From Propionibacteriaceae bacterium (GTDB lineage: Bacteria > Actinomycetota > Actinomycetes > Propionibacteriales > Propionibacteriaceae), in NCBI GenBank assembly GCA_021323255.1, contig JAJTCL010000062.1:1-22466 (forward strand): DNA of 22,466 bases, written 5' to 3'. Positions 1-8,236 of this stretch are shown one piece after another. Within the stretch, counting starts at the first letter, position 1; every line of letters starts with the position of its first letter. The notes beneath the pieces were generated by a model. It saw only the letters and a program-made list of their open reading frames with translations. It was not told the DNA's origin and made no database searches. Both the position numbers and the translations under genes were made by a program.

Positions 1-249
1 TTCCCTCCCCCATAGAGGAACGTTCAAGATGAACGCTGTCGAAGGGCGATGCCCGTCATTTGTTGGCTAACCAACTCCTGACACAGCAAGAAATTAGCGG
101 GACCGCCAAAATGTGTCGACCCCAAGACACCCATTTGTCACCTTCTGGACATGTCAAAAAGCGGACATCTCGTGGGATCGGAGTACCTGACGAAAGCAAG
201 CCCCCCGCTGACTCTTGCTGCATGGCGGGGACAACGCTACAACAATTTG
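1..249. other. Left-edge stretch without a supported gene
   Basis: This stretch lies beyond the stop codon of the minus-strand SNF2 gene. Short open frames exist on both strands, but none has a ribosome site, a recognisable domain or a convincing start. It contains a small inverted repeat (GTTGG, CTAA, CCAAC at 62-75) and the self-complementary word GAACGTTC at 18-25. The 62-75 hairpin could help end SNF2 transcription, but no T-tract follows it on the minus strand. Confidence 0.5.
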
Positions 250-3200
250 CTAACCGGCGAGAAGTCCCCGTATCTCTTCAGCTGTGAGCGCCGCACCAGC
301 CAACGCTTCGCTGCCCACGACCGATGCGAACAGCTCCTCTTTTCGAGCCTTCAGATCCATCACTTTCTGCTCGATGGTGTCTTTCGCCACCAACCGGTAG
401 ACCATGACGGTCTTGGTCTGCCCGATCCGATGCGTACGATCCACCGCCTGAGCTTCTGTGGCTGGGTTCCACCACGGATCGAGCACGAAGCAGTAATCAG
501 CCTCAGCAAGATTGAGCCCGAAGCCGCCCGCCTTCAGGCTGATCAGAAACACCGATGCGGTCTTGTTCCGAAACCGCTGGACCACCCGTTCCCGGTTCCG
601 GGTCCGCCCATCGAGGTAGGCGTAGGAGATGTCTGATTCCTCCAATCGCCTCCGGATTCTGGTCAAGAACGTCGTGAATTGGCTAAAGACCAGTGCCTGG
701 TGGCCTTCTCCGACCAACTCGGTCAGATCCTCCAGCAGCACCTCGACCTTGGCTGCCGGAACGGCACTGTGAGCATCGTCGACCAGCGCCGGGTCGAGGC
801 TGAGTCGGCGCAACAGGGTCAGCGATCTGAGCACCGTGAACCGGTTGCGATCAAGATCTTCGATCAGCCCCAGGACCTTCTGCCGTTCGCGCTGCAGATG
901 CGTCTGGTAGATCCGCCGGTGCCGGGGGTGCAGCTCGACCTCGACCACCTGCTCCTGCTTGGGCGGCAGCTCCGATGCGACGCTGTCCTTGCTGCGGCGC
1001 AGCATGAGTGGCCGGATCCGCCGGCGCAGCTGACGCAGTCGCGTGGCGTCCATGTTGCGCTCGATCGGTCGCCGGTAGTACTCCGAGAAGCGATCCGGAT
1101 CTGGGAAAAGCCCTGGCGCGGTAATCGAGAGCAACGCCCAGAGGTCCATCAGACTGTTCTCCAACGGGGTGCCGGTGATGGCCAGCTTGAAAGGGGCCCC
1201 GATGCGGCGAGCGCACTGGTAGGTCTTGGCGCGGTGGTTCTTCACGAACTGTGCCTCGTCCAGAAGCAGCCCAGACCAATCCAGCTGGGTCAACTTGTCA
1301 TTGTCGATCCGCAGCAGAGAGTAGGAGGTGATCACTAGATCGGCGGCGGCGACAGCCTGGGCACTTAGCGCGCCGCGCTTGGACTCAGACTCGGTGAGGC
1401 ACACCACCCGGAGTTGGGGTGCGAACCTGGCCGCTTCACTCGACCAGTTGGAAACCACGCTGGTCGGTGCCACGACGAGGAATGGCGGCTGCTCTGGACA
1501 GATCATCCGGGCATGGCAGATGAGCGCGAGCGCTTGCAGGGTCTTACCCAGACCCATATCGTCGGCAAGGATGCCGCCCAGTTGGTGTGCCCACAAGAAA
1601 TGCAGCCAGCGGTATCCATCCAGTTGGTACGGCCGGAGCTTTGCCTGCAAGGTTTCCGGAGGCCCGACGTCGTTGCTCGAGGACCCACTGATGAGACCGC
1701 GTACGGCTTGCTCCCACCGAGCCGACTGGCCAATGGCCACACCCAGGTCCGTCAGATCCTCCCACAGGCTCGCCTGGAACCGGCTGATGCTCAGCTCGGG
1801 GCGATGCCGATCCTGCAAGGCCTTGGACTCCTCGATGAGAGCTCGCAGTTGAGCGAACTCTGGCCGTTCCAGGGAGAAGTAGACTCCAGTCTCCAAGATC
1901 AAAAAGTCCTGACCCTGGGTCAGCGCGACGAACAGATCCTCGAAAGGCACCTCCTCTCCGTCGATAGCGACCTTGATGTGCAGGTCGAACCAGTCAGCGG
2001 AGTTGGCACGCTCAACCGCAGCTACCTGAACAGTTGGCTGAGAGTTGGTCTTGCGGTACTCGCGTATTTCCCCTTCCAACCTGACTCGCACGCCAGCAGG
2101 CGCCAGCTGCGGCAGCACCTGTTCCACGAACTGCAGGGCGGGCAAGCCGTCCAGTAACACGTGCGCAGCCGGGCGATGCGGCGGCTCCTTGCTGTGCTCT
2201 GCGAGCTGTGGAATGTCCGCGTACGGCAGCGGCAGTGCCGCAAGCTTGCGCTGCTCCTCAGCCAGATCGCGGATACTCCGTGGCTCGGGCGGATCATCGA
2301 TCGGGTACGTCGTGCTGCCCTCAGGTGCGTCGTAGTGCACTACCCAGTCAAGGCGCACCCGATGCTCAGGGCGGAAATGCACGACGACGCCGACAGTCGG
2401 TTCGATGTAGTCGGGCAGCCGAACGGATCGGTCGGCGGAGGTGATCATCATCTTCTGCCGGAGCCGTGGGACGAAATCTGTCAGGAAGCGAACCTCGTCG
2501 TCAGACGGGATCGGCAGCGAGTGAGGATCCACCACGAGCTGCCGCAGCTCGCGGCTCAGCAGCTGTTCCAGCCGTGCCACGATCAGCTCTTGTCCGCTGC
2601 CGGCCTCTTCGGCGACGTAGAAGACTCCATGGGCCGGGTCGCCGAGGACACCCACTGACGACAGTTCCAGGTCCCGATCCCCAAGCAGTACGCGCGGACC
2701 AACCAAGACTCCGACGGCTGGATCCCGGCGCACGTCCAAGATCACCGACGCCCGCTGCCTGGTCCGGATCGGACCGAGGAGGGGTTTGGCGGCGAGGATG
2801 GTGAGACCGACAGTGGCCGCCTGGTCGAGCAGCCCCCAGAAGGCACTGCTGACGGTGCCAAGGGAAAGCCACGCGCTGCGCGGCAAGGCAAAACGCGCGC
2901 TTGCACCAGCTGCGGCACGGAACTGGAGCAAGAGCTCGCGCTGTTCGGCCACGTATGAGCGGGCCACAAAATCGAGATCGTCCCATGAGATGCCCGAACG
3001 CACCCAGCCTCCGCTGCGGCTGCGTCGTGCCGGTCGGATGCGCAGATCCTGCCGGCCCAGGTACCCCCGAAACGCCGGTATCCGTTCTACTCCGAACTCC
3101 AGCGCCAATGGGGCGACATCCGCAGCAGGTACCGGTGGTGCGGCAGCAAGCAGCTTGTCGAGCGTCCTCTCCCACTCGGGTCGTTCGACCGTTGGGCCAG

Positions 3201-3504
3201 CGACGAGATGGCGAGCGACGATGAGCACGGCAGCCGCGTGTTTGCAGTCGATCCCAACCGGACAGCTGCATTGGCTGCGGTACACGCTGACCGAGCCCGA
3301 CCGTGAGCTGGCCAAGAAAACCGTGACGGCGTAGTCGTCTCGTACGGTGCCTTTGACCCGACCGGTCACAATCAGTGCGTCGGCATCGAAGTTGACGTCG
3401 TAGACGTGCCCCGATTTGGCGTAGACCATGGCTCTGGCGAAGGCCTCGTGACCCACCATCTGGATGATCGCCTCATGATTCAGAAGCGAATTCGATGACG
3501 CCAT
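250..3504 (-). CDS. SWIM zinc-finger SNF2-family DNA helicase/ATPase
   Basis: This is a 1084-residue Swi2/Snf2 superfamily 2 ATPase, expected to translocate on double-stranded DNA and remodel protein-DNA complexes in the cytoplasm. A SWIM finger (CSCPVGIDCKH, CxC..CxH) lies near residues 78-92, followed by a long central region typical of bacterial SNF2 proteins. The ATPase core starts near residue 640: motif I ADDMGLGKT (about 645), motif II DEAQ (about 747), motif III TGTPLEN, then in the second RecA lobe ALVFSQFT, SLKAGGFGLNL and HRIGQ (about 1025). All helicase motifs look intact and the length fits the bacterial SWIM-SNF2 class. The ATG at 3504 is chosen; GTG at 3507 or 3516 is also possible, and AAGGTG upstream suits GTG 3507. 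The gene is divergent from the repeat/oxygenase unit at 3697. Family assignment is firm; the cellular role is unknown. Confidence 0.95.
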   Translation of the reverse strand: MASSNSLLNHEAIIQMVGHEAFARAMVYAKSGHVYDVNFDADALIVTGRVKGTVRDDYAVTVFLASSRSGSVSVYRSQCSCPVGIDCKHAAAVLIVARHLVAGPTVERPEWERTLDKLLAAAPPVPAADVAPLALEFGVERIPAFRGYLGRQDLRIRPARRSRSGGWVRSGISWDDLDFVARSYVAEQRELLLQFRAAAGASARFALPRSAWLSLGTVSSAFWGLLDQAATVGLTILAAKPLLGPIRTRQRASVILDVRRDPAVGVLVGPRVLLGDRDLELSSVGVLGDPAHGVFYVAEEAGSGQELIVARLEQLLSRELRQLVVDPHSLPIPSDDEVRFLTDFVPRLRQKMMITSADRSVRLPDYIEPTVGVVVHFRPEHRVRLDWVVHYDAPEGSTTYPIDDPPEPRSIRDLAEEQRKLAALPLPYADIPQLAEHSKEPPHRPAAHVLLDGLPALQFVEQVLPQLAPAGVRVRLEGEIREYRKTNSQPTVQVAAVERANSADWFDLHIKVAIDGEEVPFEDLFVALTQGQDFLILETGVYFSLERPEFAQLRALIEESKALQDRHRPELSISRFQASLWEDLTDLGVAIGQSARWEQAVRGLISGSSSNDVGPPETLQAKLRPYQLDGYRWLHFLWAHQLGGILADDMGLGKTLQALALICHARMICPEQPPFLVVAPTSVVSNWSSEAARFAPQLRVVCLTESESKRGALSAQAVAAADLVITSYSLLRIDNDKLTQLDWSGLLLDEAQFVKNHRAKTYQCARRIGAPFKLAITGTPLENSLMDLWALLSITAPGLFPDPDRFSEYYRRPIERNMDATRLRQLRRRIRPLMLRRSKDSVASELPPKQEQVVEVELHPRHRRIYQTHLQRERQKVLGLIEDLDRNRFTVLRSLTLLRRLSLDPALVDDAHSAVPAAKVEVLLEDLTELVGEGHQALVFSQFTTFLTRIRRRLEESDISYAYLDGRTRNRERVVQRFRNKTASVFLISLKAGGFGLNLAEADYCFVLDPWWNPATEAQAVDRTHRIGQTKTVMVYRLVAKDTIEQKVMDLKARKEELFASVVGSEALAGAALTAEEIRGLLAG

Positions 3505-3628
3505 CACGCTTTGCACCTTAGTCGCGGGTGCTCACAAATCAGCGCCGGTGGAGACCGGGACCGACCCCGAGGACAGAGCTTGCGGCCGAGGTGGGACAGT
3601 ATGTCGGCAGCGCCGTCACCAGGCGCAG

Positions 3629-3668
3629 GTTTCAGGCAGCGCGGTGCGGGCATAAGGAACTCTGAAAC
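3629..3668. repeat. Short inverted repeat in the divergent SNF2/oxygenase intergenic region
   Basis: GTTTCAG at 3629-3635 is exactly inverted as CTGAAAC at 3662-3668, separated by 26 nt. It lies just upstream of the ribosome site of the 3697 ORF, so an operator or leader structure is possible. The arms are short and chance is a real alternative. Confidence 0.3.
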
Positions 3669-3696
3669 TGCAATACAACGATGTAGGGAGGATCAC

Positions 3697-3951
3697 ATGA
3701 GCGAGTCACCACAGGGTCCCAGCGAGGGTGTCGAGGATCTGGAGGGTCCCGCCGACGGCGGCGCCTCGGGAGTTCCTGGCATCCAAGACGGCGGAGCTGA
3801 CGGCGGTGCCGATAGTGGCGCAGATCGCGGTGCGGACGGCGGCGCAGATCTCGGTGCGGACGGCGGCGCAGATGGCGGTGCGGACGGCGGAGCAGATGGC
3901 GGTGCGGACGGCGGAGCAGATGGTGGCGCAGACGGTGGCGCCCTTCGCTGA
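3697..3951 (+). CDS. Small acidic Gly-Gly-Ala-Asp repeat ORF upstream of, and overlapping, the oxygenase
   Basis: This 84-residue ORF starts at ATG 3697 behind a strong ribosome site (GGGAGGA, spaced 6 nt), the best translation start in the neighbourhood. Residues 1-31 are ordinary and acidic. From about residue 32 the protein is almost entirely repeats of Gly-Gly-Ala-Asp, with Ser, Arg or Leu replacing the first Gly in three early units, and it ends with Gly-Gly-Ala-Leu-Arg. No membrane segment or signal peptide is seen, so it should be disordered and strongly acidic. The stop (3949-3951) falls inside the reading frame of the oxygenase, which begins one frame over. It may be a real small protein whose translation feeds the downstream start, or the original N-terminus of the oxygenase separated by an indel. 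I recognise no family. Confidence 0.55.
   Translation: MSESPQGPSEGVEDLEGPADGGASGVPGIQDGGADGGADSGADRGADGGADLGADGGADGGADGGADGGADGGADGGADGGALR
3790..3942 (+). repeat. 12-bp tandem repeat with a 24-bp higher-order unit
   Basis: There are about 12.75 copies of a 12-bp unit of the type GGCGGTGCGGAC. The later copies alternate GGCGGTGCGGAC with GGCGGAGCAGAT, giving a 24-bp period (3874-3897 and 3898-3921 match exactly). The unit is a multiple of three, so copy number changes keep frame. Frame 1 reads Gly-Gly-Ala-Asp; the oxygenase frame reads Val-Arg-Thr-Ala-Glu-Gln-Met-Ala type repeats containing several ATG and GTG codons. Confidence 0.9.
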
Positions 3952-5146
3952 GGACTCCGTCCTTTCTCGACTGGTTGCCGTCGACCGCGACCAGTTCGCA
4001 GGTCGGTACTGGGGACAGGAGCCGCTGCTGTCCCCAGCCGCTGATCTTCCCGGCGGTATAACCGAGCTGCTCGATGCGAACGCGATCGACGAACTCGTGT
4101 CGAAGCGGGGTCTCCGGACGCCATTCCTACGAGTGGCCAAGAACGGCACCACTCTGGCCGACAGGGCCTTCACCACAGCTGGCGGCGTTGGTGCCGGAAT
4201 TGCCGACCAGGTGAGCGATGACAGGCTCACCCAGCTGTTTGCCGACGGCTCGACGCTCGTGCTGCAAGCCCTCCATCGCGTTTGGCCGCCCATTCTCGAG
4301 TTCTGCCAAGGGCTCGCCGCTGAACTCGGTCATCCGGTCCAGGCCAACGCGTACGTCACGCCGCCACAGAACCATGGCTTCAGCGCTCACTACGACGTAC
4401 ACGACGTCTTCGTCCTCCAGCTTGCAGGTGAGAAACAATGGCGGATCCATCGGCCAGTGCTGGCCTCGCCGCTGCGCGATCAGCCGTGGAACGACCGCAG
4501 ACCCGATGTTGAGAAACGGGCAACAGAGGCTCCGCTGATGGAGACGTTGCTCAAGCCTGGCGATTGCCTCTACCTTCCCCGCGGCTATCTCCACGCCGCC
4601 ACGGCACTCGGCGAAGTGAGCACCCACTTGACTCTCGGTATCCATGTCTGGACCCGTTTCGCGCTGGCCCAGCAACTCGTGCATCAGGCCTTGCGGACCC
4701 TCGCTGACGATCCAGTGATGCGGGCGTCGCTGCCGCTTGGAGTCGATGTGTCCGACGCCGGTGAGATGCGTCAGGATTTCGACGTGGTTGCTGCTGTGTT
4801 GGCGGATTCCATCGAGCATGCAGATCTTGACCAGATGTCAGAGTCGTTGTTACATGATGCTCGGTCAAACCAGCGTGCGGCGCCAATTGGGCCGCTCAAA
4901 CAGCTTCACGATGCCGAGGCGCTCACCGCCGACACTCGACTTGTGCTTCGCCGCCATCTGGTCGCCTCTGTTGATCACACCGGATCACGCACACTGGTGC
5001 GCAGCCGCGCTGGAGATATGACGGTGGCCGAGGATGATGTTGGGCCGCTCCAGGCCCTGCTGACCAATGGGGTAGCTGAGGCCGGCGATCTGGGGCTGGA
5101 TCTGGCGCGACGCCTGCTGCTCGCCGGCCTGGCCACTACGGAGTGA
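3920..5146 (+). CDS. JmjC/cupin-type Fe(II)/2-oxoglutarate oxygenase (ribosomal-oxygenase-like)
   Basis: This is a 408-residue protein from ATG 3920 with the layout of bacterial ribosomal oxygenases (YcfD/RoxA class, Cupin_4): an N-terminal segment opening with FAGRYWGQEPLL, a JmjC core, then a C-terminal helical and winged-helix-like part. The iron triad is visible: HYD (His about residue 157, Asp about 159) and the distal His in PRGYLHAA (about 225). Family members hydroxylate ribosomal proteins using O2 and 2-oxoglutarate; the substrate here is inferred at best. The start is unclear. The frame is open back to 3728, but upstream of about 3945 it only reads through the tandem repeat. ATG 3920, GTG 3923 and GTG 3935 are candidates and none has a good ribosome site. 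The last four bases overlap the next gene's GTG (GTGA). Confidence 0.85.
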   Translation: MVAQTVAPFAEDSVLSRLVAVDRDQFAGRYWGQEPLLSPAADLPGGITELLDANAIDELVSKRGLRTPFLRVAKNGTTLADRAFTTAGGVGAGIADQVSDDRLTQLFADGSTLVLQALHRVWPPILEFCQGLAAELGHPVQANAYVTPPQNHGFSAHYDVHDVFVLQLAGEKQWRIHRPVLASPLRDQPWNDRRPDVEKRATEAPLMETLLKPGDCLYLPRGYLHAATALGEVSTHLTLGIHVWTRFALAQQLVHQALRTLADDPVMRASLPLGVDVSDAGEMRQDFDVVAAVLADSIEHADLDQMSESLLHDARSNQRAAPIGPLKQLHDAEALTADTRLVLRRHLVASVDHTGSRTLVRSRAGDMTVAEDDVGPLQALLTNGVAEAGDLGLDLARRLLLAGLATTE

Positions 5147-6048
5147 GTCAACCGGACCCGGCGTTCCGATGCGCGGACGCAGCGCGCATGCGAGCGGATC
5201 CCCTGGCCGGTTCGGCCCCTCCGGCGCGCCGCTGGCTGCTACTAGAGCACCCAGGTCCGTGGCGGATCGATGCAGTTGCGGGCTCTGGAATTGACCCTGG
5301 TGTCCTCTCGACCTTGGTCAAAAAAGCTGGTGCGGCAACGCGGATCCTGCTCATCCGCCGACCAGGGCGGATCGATCGGCGAGCAGCACGCCGATGGATC
5401 CTCTCCGGCCTCGACACGGCAACGGTCACCGGCGGCTGGCGGGACGACCAGGATCTGCTGGCGGCTGCCGACGCGCTGATCGCCGCCTCGCCGCCACCGG
5501 ACTCACCCGAGCCCCTGATCCTGGTCTGCACGCATGGCGTGCATGACGTCTGTTGCGCCCTTCGAGGCCGCCCGGTGGCCGTGGAGCTAGCGTCACGATG
5601 GCCGGAGCACGTCTGGGAATGCAGTCACATCGGCGGCGACCGATTTGCTCCGAATGTGGTCGTGCTGCCTGACGGCTTCTATTACGGCGATCTCGACCCA
5701 GCCAGCGCGCTGGACACCGTCGAAGCACACCTGGCCGGTACCGTGCGGCCCGATCGGCTCCGCGGCATGGCGCGTTACCTGCCGCCCGTTCAGGCCGCCG
5801 CCATTGCCGCATATGAACGCTACGGACCGCTCAGTCCGTCAGATGTGATCGTGCGGGCCACCGAGCACATCGGGCCGCACCACGGGCACGGATCGGAGAC
5901 CATCGTCGATCTCGTGATCGAGCCTCAGCAGCGAATGGTGAGGGTCCGGATCCTGTCCATTCGCCGGCCTGACGCCCAGTTAACCTGCCGCGCGGCCCGC
6001 GAGACGCCAGCCACTGAGTACCGGATCATTGACATGTCACTACGTTGA
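5143..6048 (+). CDS. Sucrase/ferredoxin-like (Suc_Fer-like) protein
   Basis: This 301-residue protein starts at GTG 5143, whose GTGA overlaps the oxygenase stop, so translation is probably coupled. It matches the Suc_Fer-like family, related to thioredoxin-like [2Fe-2S] ferredoxins: CTHGVHDVCC near residues 129-138, then ECSHIGGDRFAPNVVVLPDG from about 159, with the family's CxHG..D.CC and CSHxGGDRFA signatures. The N-terminal part carries a LLLEHPGPW segment also typical of the family. No signal peptide or membrane segment is seen. The neighbouring iron/2-oxoglutarate oxygenase suggests, as inference only, a redox or iron-sulfur partner. Family assignment is solid; biochemical function is poorly known. 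Confidence 0.87.
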   Translation: MSQPDPAFRCADAARMRADPLAGSAPPARRWLLLEHPGPWRIDAVAGSGIDPGVLSTLVKKAGAATRILLIRRPGRIDRRAARRWILSGLDTATVTGGWRDDQDLLAAADALIAASPPPDSPEPLILVCTHGVHDVCCALRGRPVAVELASRWPEHVWECSHIGGDRFAPNVVVLPDGFYYGDLDPASALDTVEAHLAGTVRPDRLRGMARYLPPVQAAAIAAYERYGPLSPSDVIVRATEHIGPHHGHGSETIVDLVIEPQQRMVRVRILSIRRPDAQLTCRAARETPATEYRIIDMSLR

Positions 6049-6156
6049 GCGACGACGTGTGCTTGCCCGGCACGTGGTCGAAACGCCACGAGATCGGCTG
6101 GATATGGTGTCGTGTGCGACTGCTTCCCTGAAGATCGACTCTGAGGAGGAAGACCG

Positions 6157-6585
6157 TTGCCGGTCTTGCACGTTTCCGTCACCTCACCTCTTTCACCTCA
6201 TCAGACCCTGCAGCGGCTCATCGATTTCAGCCCTGCGAGAGCTGAGGCTTGGGCTGGGGTGGACGACGACAGCCTGACCGTGCACGGCGCAGGCGAGGGA
6301 TGGGCGGAGGTCACAGAGGGCAACAGGTTCGCCTGGGAGCGGGAACGCTACACCTGGGATGCTGCCGCCGGCACTGTCTCCGTGGTCACCTTGAACTCCA
6401 ACATCTGGGCACAGGGCAGCGGCTGGAACTACACGATCATGCCTGACGGCGCCGGCAGCCGGGTCGAGGTCACGGCGGTTCGGAAGGGCTATGGAATGAG
6501 GGGAAAGCTCGTCGGCGCCGTGTTGTCGCTGATCGGCAAGCGCCGGATTACTTCCAGCACCACAGCGGCCCTCGCCGCTCGGTAG
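6157..6585 (+). CDS. SRPBCC/START-like small protein
   Basis: This is a 142-residue protein with a TTG start at 6157, supported by a strong ribosome site (GAGGAGGA at 6143-6150, 6 nt spacing). The pattern resembles SRPBCC (polyketide cyclase/START-like) ligand-binding folds: an N-terminal strand, a helix with a SPARAEAW segment, alternating strands (ERERYTWDAAAGTVSVV, GSGWNYTIMPDGAGSRVEV) and a C-terminal helix. No membrane segment is seen. It lies 108 bp after the sucrase/ferredoxin-like gene and just before a decayed YdeI-like gene. Assignment is by overall pattern, without a diagnostic catalytic motif; the ligand is unknown. Confidence 0.7.
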   Translation: MPVLHVSVTSPLSPHQTLQRLIDFSPARAEAWAGVDDDSLTVHGAGEGWAEVTEGNRFAWERERYTWDAAAGTVSVVTLNSNIWAQGSGWNYTIMPDGAGSRVEVTAVRKGYGMRGKLVGAVLSLIGKRRITSSTTAALAAR

Positions 6586-6639
6586 CTCACCCTGACCATC
6601 GTCCGGCCTTTGACGCGCATTGAGCATAAGGTCAGGTGC

Positions 6640-6948
6640 ATGAGCGGCCCGACATTCGAGCACCGAAACGGCATGGAGATTGGCACCTTCGCCGATGCAT
6701 CGCAGTGGGAAGCCTGGTTGGCCGTGGATGTTTGTCTGTGTTACGGCTGGATCGACAGCCTGCGTCGGAGTGACGAGGGAGGCTATTTCCTGCAGCGGTA
6801 CTCGCCTCGCCGCCCTGGCAGCCCGTGGTCGAAGATCAACGCTGCCAAGGTCGAGGCATTGATCGCGGCTGATCGGATGCAGCCGGCAGGGCTGGCCGAG
6901 GTCGCTGCCGCAAAGGCAAGCGGGCGCTGGCCAGCCGACGTCAGCTGA
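6640..6948 (+). pseudogene. Truncated YdeI/OmpD-associated-family gene
   Basis: The 102-residue open frame from ATG 6640 carries clear family blocks: FADASQWEAWLA, CLCYGWID, LQRYSPRRPGSPWSKIN and AEALIAADRMQPAGLAEV-like sequence ending near GRW. Family members are usually about 190 residues. Two parts are missing. Roughly 30 residues between the WEAWLA and CYGWID blocks are absent without loss of frame, and the C-terminal third is gone, the frame stopping a few codons after GRW. I see no continuation in other frames before the flavohemoprotein gene. This looks like a deletion remnant, although a shortened protein could still be made. Confidence 0.75.
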
Positions 6949-6988
6949 CGGAGTGCCCCGCCGAGGCGCTTGCGTCAATAGCTGATCG

Positions 6989-8236
6989 TCAGGCTCCCGC
7001 ATTGGGCGCAGTTTGGGCTGCCCACAGGTCAGGCCCGAAAACCTCATAGCGGATTCGAGCCGGCGGAACACCGCGGTCGAGCAGCGTCGACCTGACGAGC
7101 CGCATGAACGGCAACGGACCGCAGGTAAAGACTTGAATGTCGTTCGGAAGCGGAATGTCGCTCAAATCGATGAAACCCTGGCGCGACCGAGTGTCGCCCT
7201 CATCGAGGGTTTCGTACCAGGTGTACGACGTGAAGTCGTCGATCTCTCGACCGAGATGCAGCACGGTGTCACGCAAGGCGTGATCTTGGGCGCGTCGGTC
7301 AGCATGGGCGACGATCACCGGTCGCTGGGGCTGGGTACGGGCGATGTGTTCGACAATGGGCAGCACCGTGGTGATACCGGCACCGGCGCTGGCCAGCAAC
7401 AGCGGCGAGTCTGTTGGCGTCAAGACGAAGTCCCCAGCAGGGGCACTGACATCGAGCTGATCACCGATCTCGATCTGATCATGGAGGTAGCTGGAGACAC
7501 GACCGTCCGGGGCGCCGTTCACACCTCGTACCCGGCGCACAGTGATCTGCAGCCGCGTCCGTACGGCGGTGGAGGACACCGTGTACTGCCTGGGTTGCCG
7601 GTCACCGTCGGGCAGGTCGACGAACACCGAGACGTACTGTCCGGGTGCAATGGCCGGGAGGGCGCCGCCGTCTGCTGGTTCGAGCACCAGCGAGATGACG
7701 TCAGCGGTTTCCTCGATGCGGCGCACTACCCGGTAGGGACGGGTTGGTTGCGAGGGGTGGACGTTCGCCTCCTGGTAGAGCCGCGCTTCCTCGGCGACCA
7801 GCTGGAGTGCGAATAGCCAATAGACCTCGCTCCAGGCAGCGGCGATCTCGGGCGTTACGGCGTCTCCGAGGATCTCGCCGACGGAGGCGAGCAGGTGCTC
7901 GCCGACGATCGTGTACTGCTCAGGGCGGATGCCCAGGGAGACATGCTTGTAGGCGATTCGCCGCATGACGTGATCAAATGACGGCGCCTCGGGATCGATC
8001 AGCTGCACCGCGTACGCGACAACCGAGCCGGCCAAAGCTTTGCTCTGCTCCCCGGTGGCCTGGTTTCCCTGGTTGAAGACGCGCAGCAGCTCGGGATGGG
8101 CGGCAAACATGCGGGGGTAGAACCGTGCCGTGATCTCATCGGCGTGTGCAGCGACCACGGGCGCTGTTGCCTGAACCACGCTCAGTGATTGGTCTGACAA
8201 GAGGGACGGTCTCGGGGCTTCAGTGAGATTTGACAT
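6989..8236 (-). CDS. hmp: Flavohemoprotein (nitric oxide dioxygenase)
   Basis: This 415-residue flavohemoglobin converts NO to nitrate using O2 and NAD(P)H. The N-terminal globin domain shows the key residues: B10 Tyr (about 40, in RFYPRMF), E7 Gln (about 64), proximal His (about 98, in AYKHVSLGI) and the EQY Tyr (about 108). The FAD domain has RQYTVSS, the NAD(P)-binding part has LLASAGAGITTVLP, and the C-terminus has FTCGPLPFM and YEVFGP. The usual GxGxTP near the nucleotide site reads GAGITT, a mild deviation. The start at ATG 8236 is set by GGAG five bases upstream and by globin alignment; the frame remains open to 8338. It is divergent from the DHFR-like gene. NO control through the shared intergenic region is likely, but I could not recognise an NsrR site. 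Confidence 0.95.
   Translation of the reverse strand: MSNLTEAPRPSLLSDQSLSVVQATAPVVAAHADEITARFYPRMFAAHPELLRVFNQGNQATGEQSKALAGSVVAYAVQLIDPEAPSFDHVMRRIAYKHVSLGIRPEQYTIVGEHLLASVGEILGDAVTPEIAAAWSEVYWLFALQLVAEEARLYQEANVHPSQPTRPYRVVRRIEETADVISLVLEPADGGALPAIAPGQYVSVFVDLPDGDRQPRQYTVSSTAVRTRLQITVRRVRGVNGAPDGRVSSYLHDQIEIGDQLDVSAPAGDFVLTPTDSPLLLASAGAGITTVLPIVEHIARTQPQRPVIVAHADRRAQDHALRDTVLHLGREIDDFTSYTWYETLDEGDTRSRQGFIDLSDIPLPNDIQVFTCGPLPFMRLVRSTLLDRGVPPARIRYEVFGPDLWAAQTAPNAGA

Noticed and set aside
60..287. 75-codon open frame at the left edge
   Set aside because: No ribosome site or recognisable domain, and its end overlaps the SNF2 coding region.
2501..3271. Long minus-strand open frame of 256 codons inside the SNF2 gene
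   Set aside because: Arg/Gly/Pro-rich shadow of the real SNF2 frame, with no domain and no ribosome site. Such frames are expected in high-GC DNA.
3656..3682. GGAAC-18-CGAT as an ECF-type promoter for the 3697 ORF
   Set aside because: Spacing is longer than usual and the -10 would fall almost on the ribosome site, leaving no room for a leader.
3790..3942. GGAD repeats as an RTX calcium-binding array, or as a CRISPR
   Set aside because: The RTX nonapeptide pattern GGxGxDxxx is not present, and the units are contiguous 12-mers without spacers, so CRISPR is excluded.
4127..4819. Minus-strand open frame of 230 codons opposite the oxygenase
   Set aside because: The plus strand carries an intact JmjC triad and family pattern; the antisense frame has none.
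6072..6095. CGTGG/CCACG hairpin after the sucrase/ferredoxin-like gene as a terminator
   Set aside because: The stem is only 5 bp with an 8-nt loop and no T-tract, too weak to separate from chance in GC-rich DNA.
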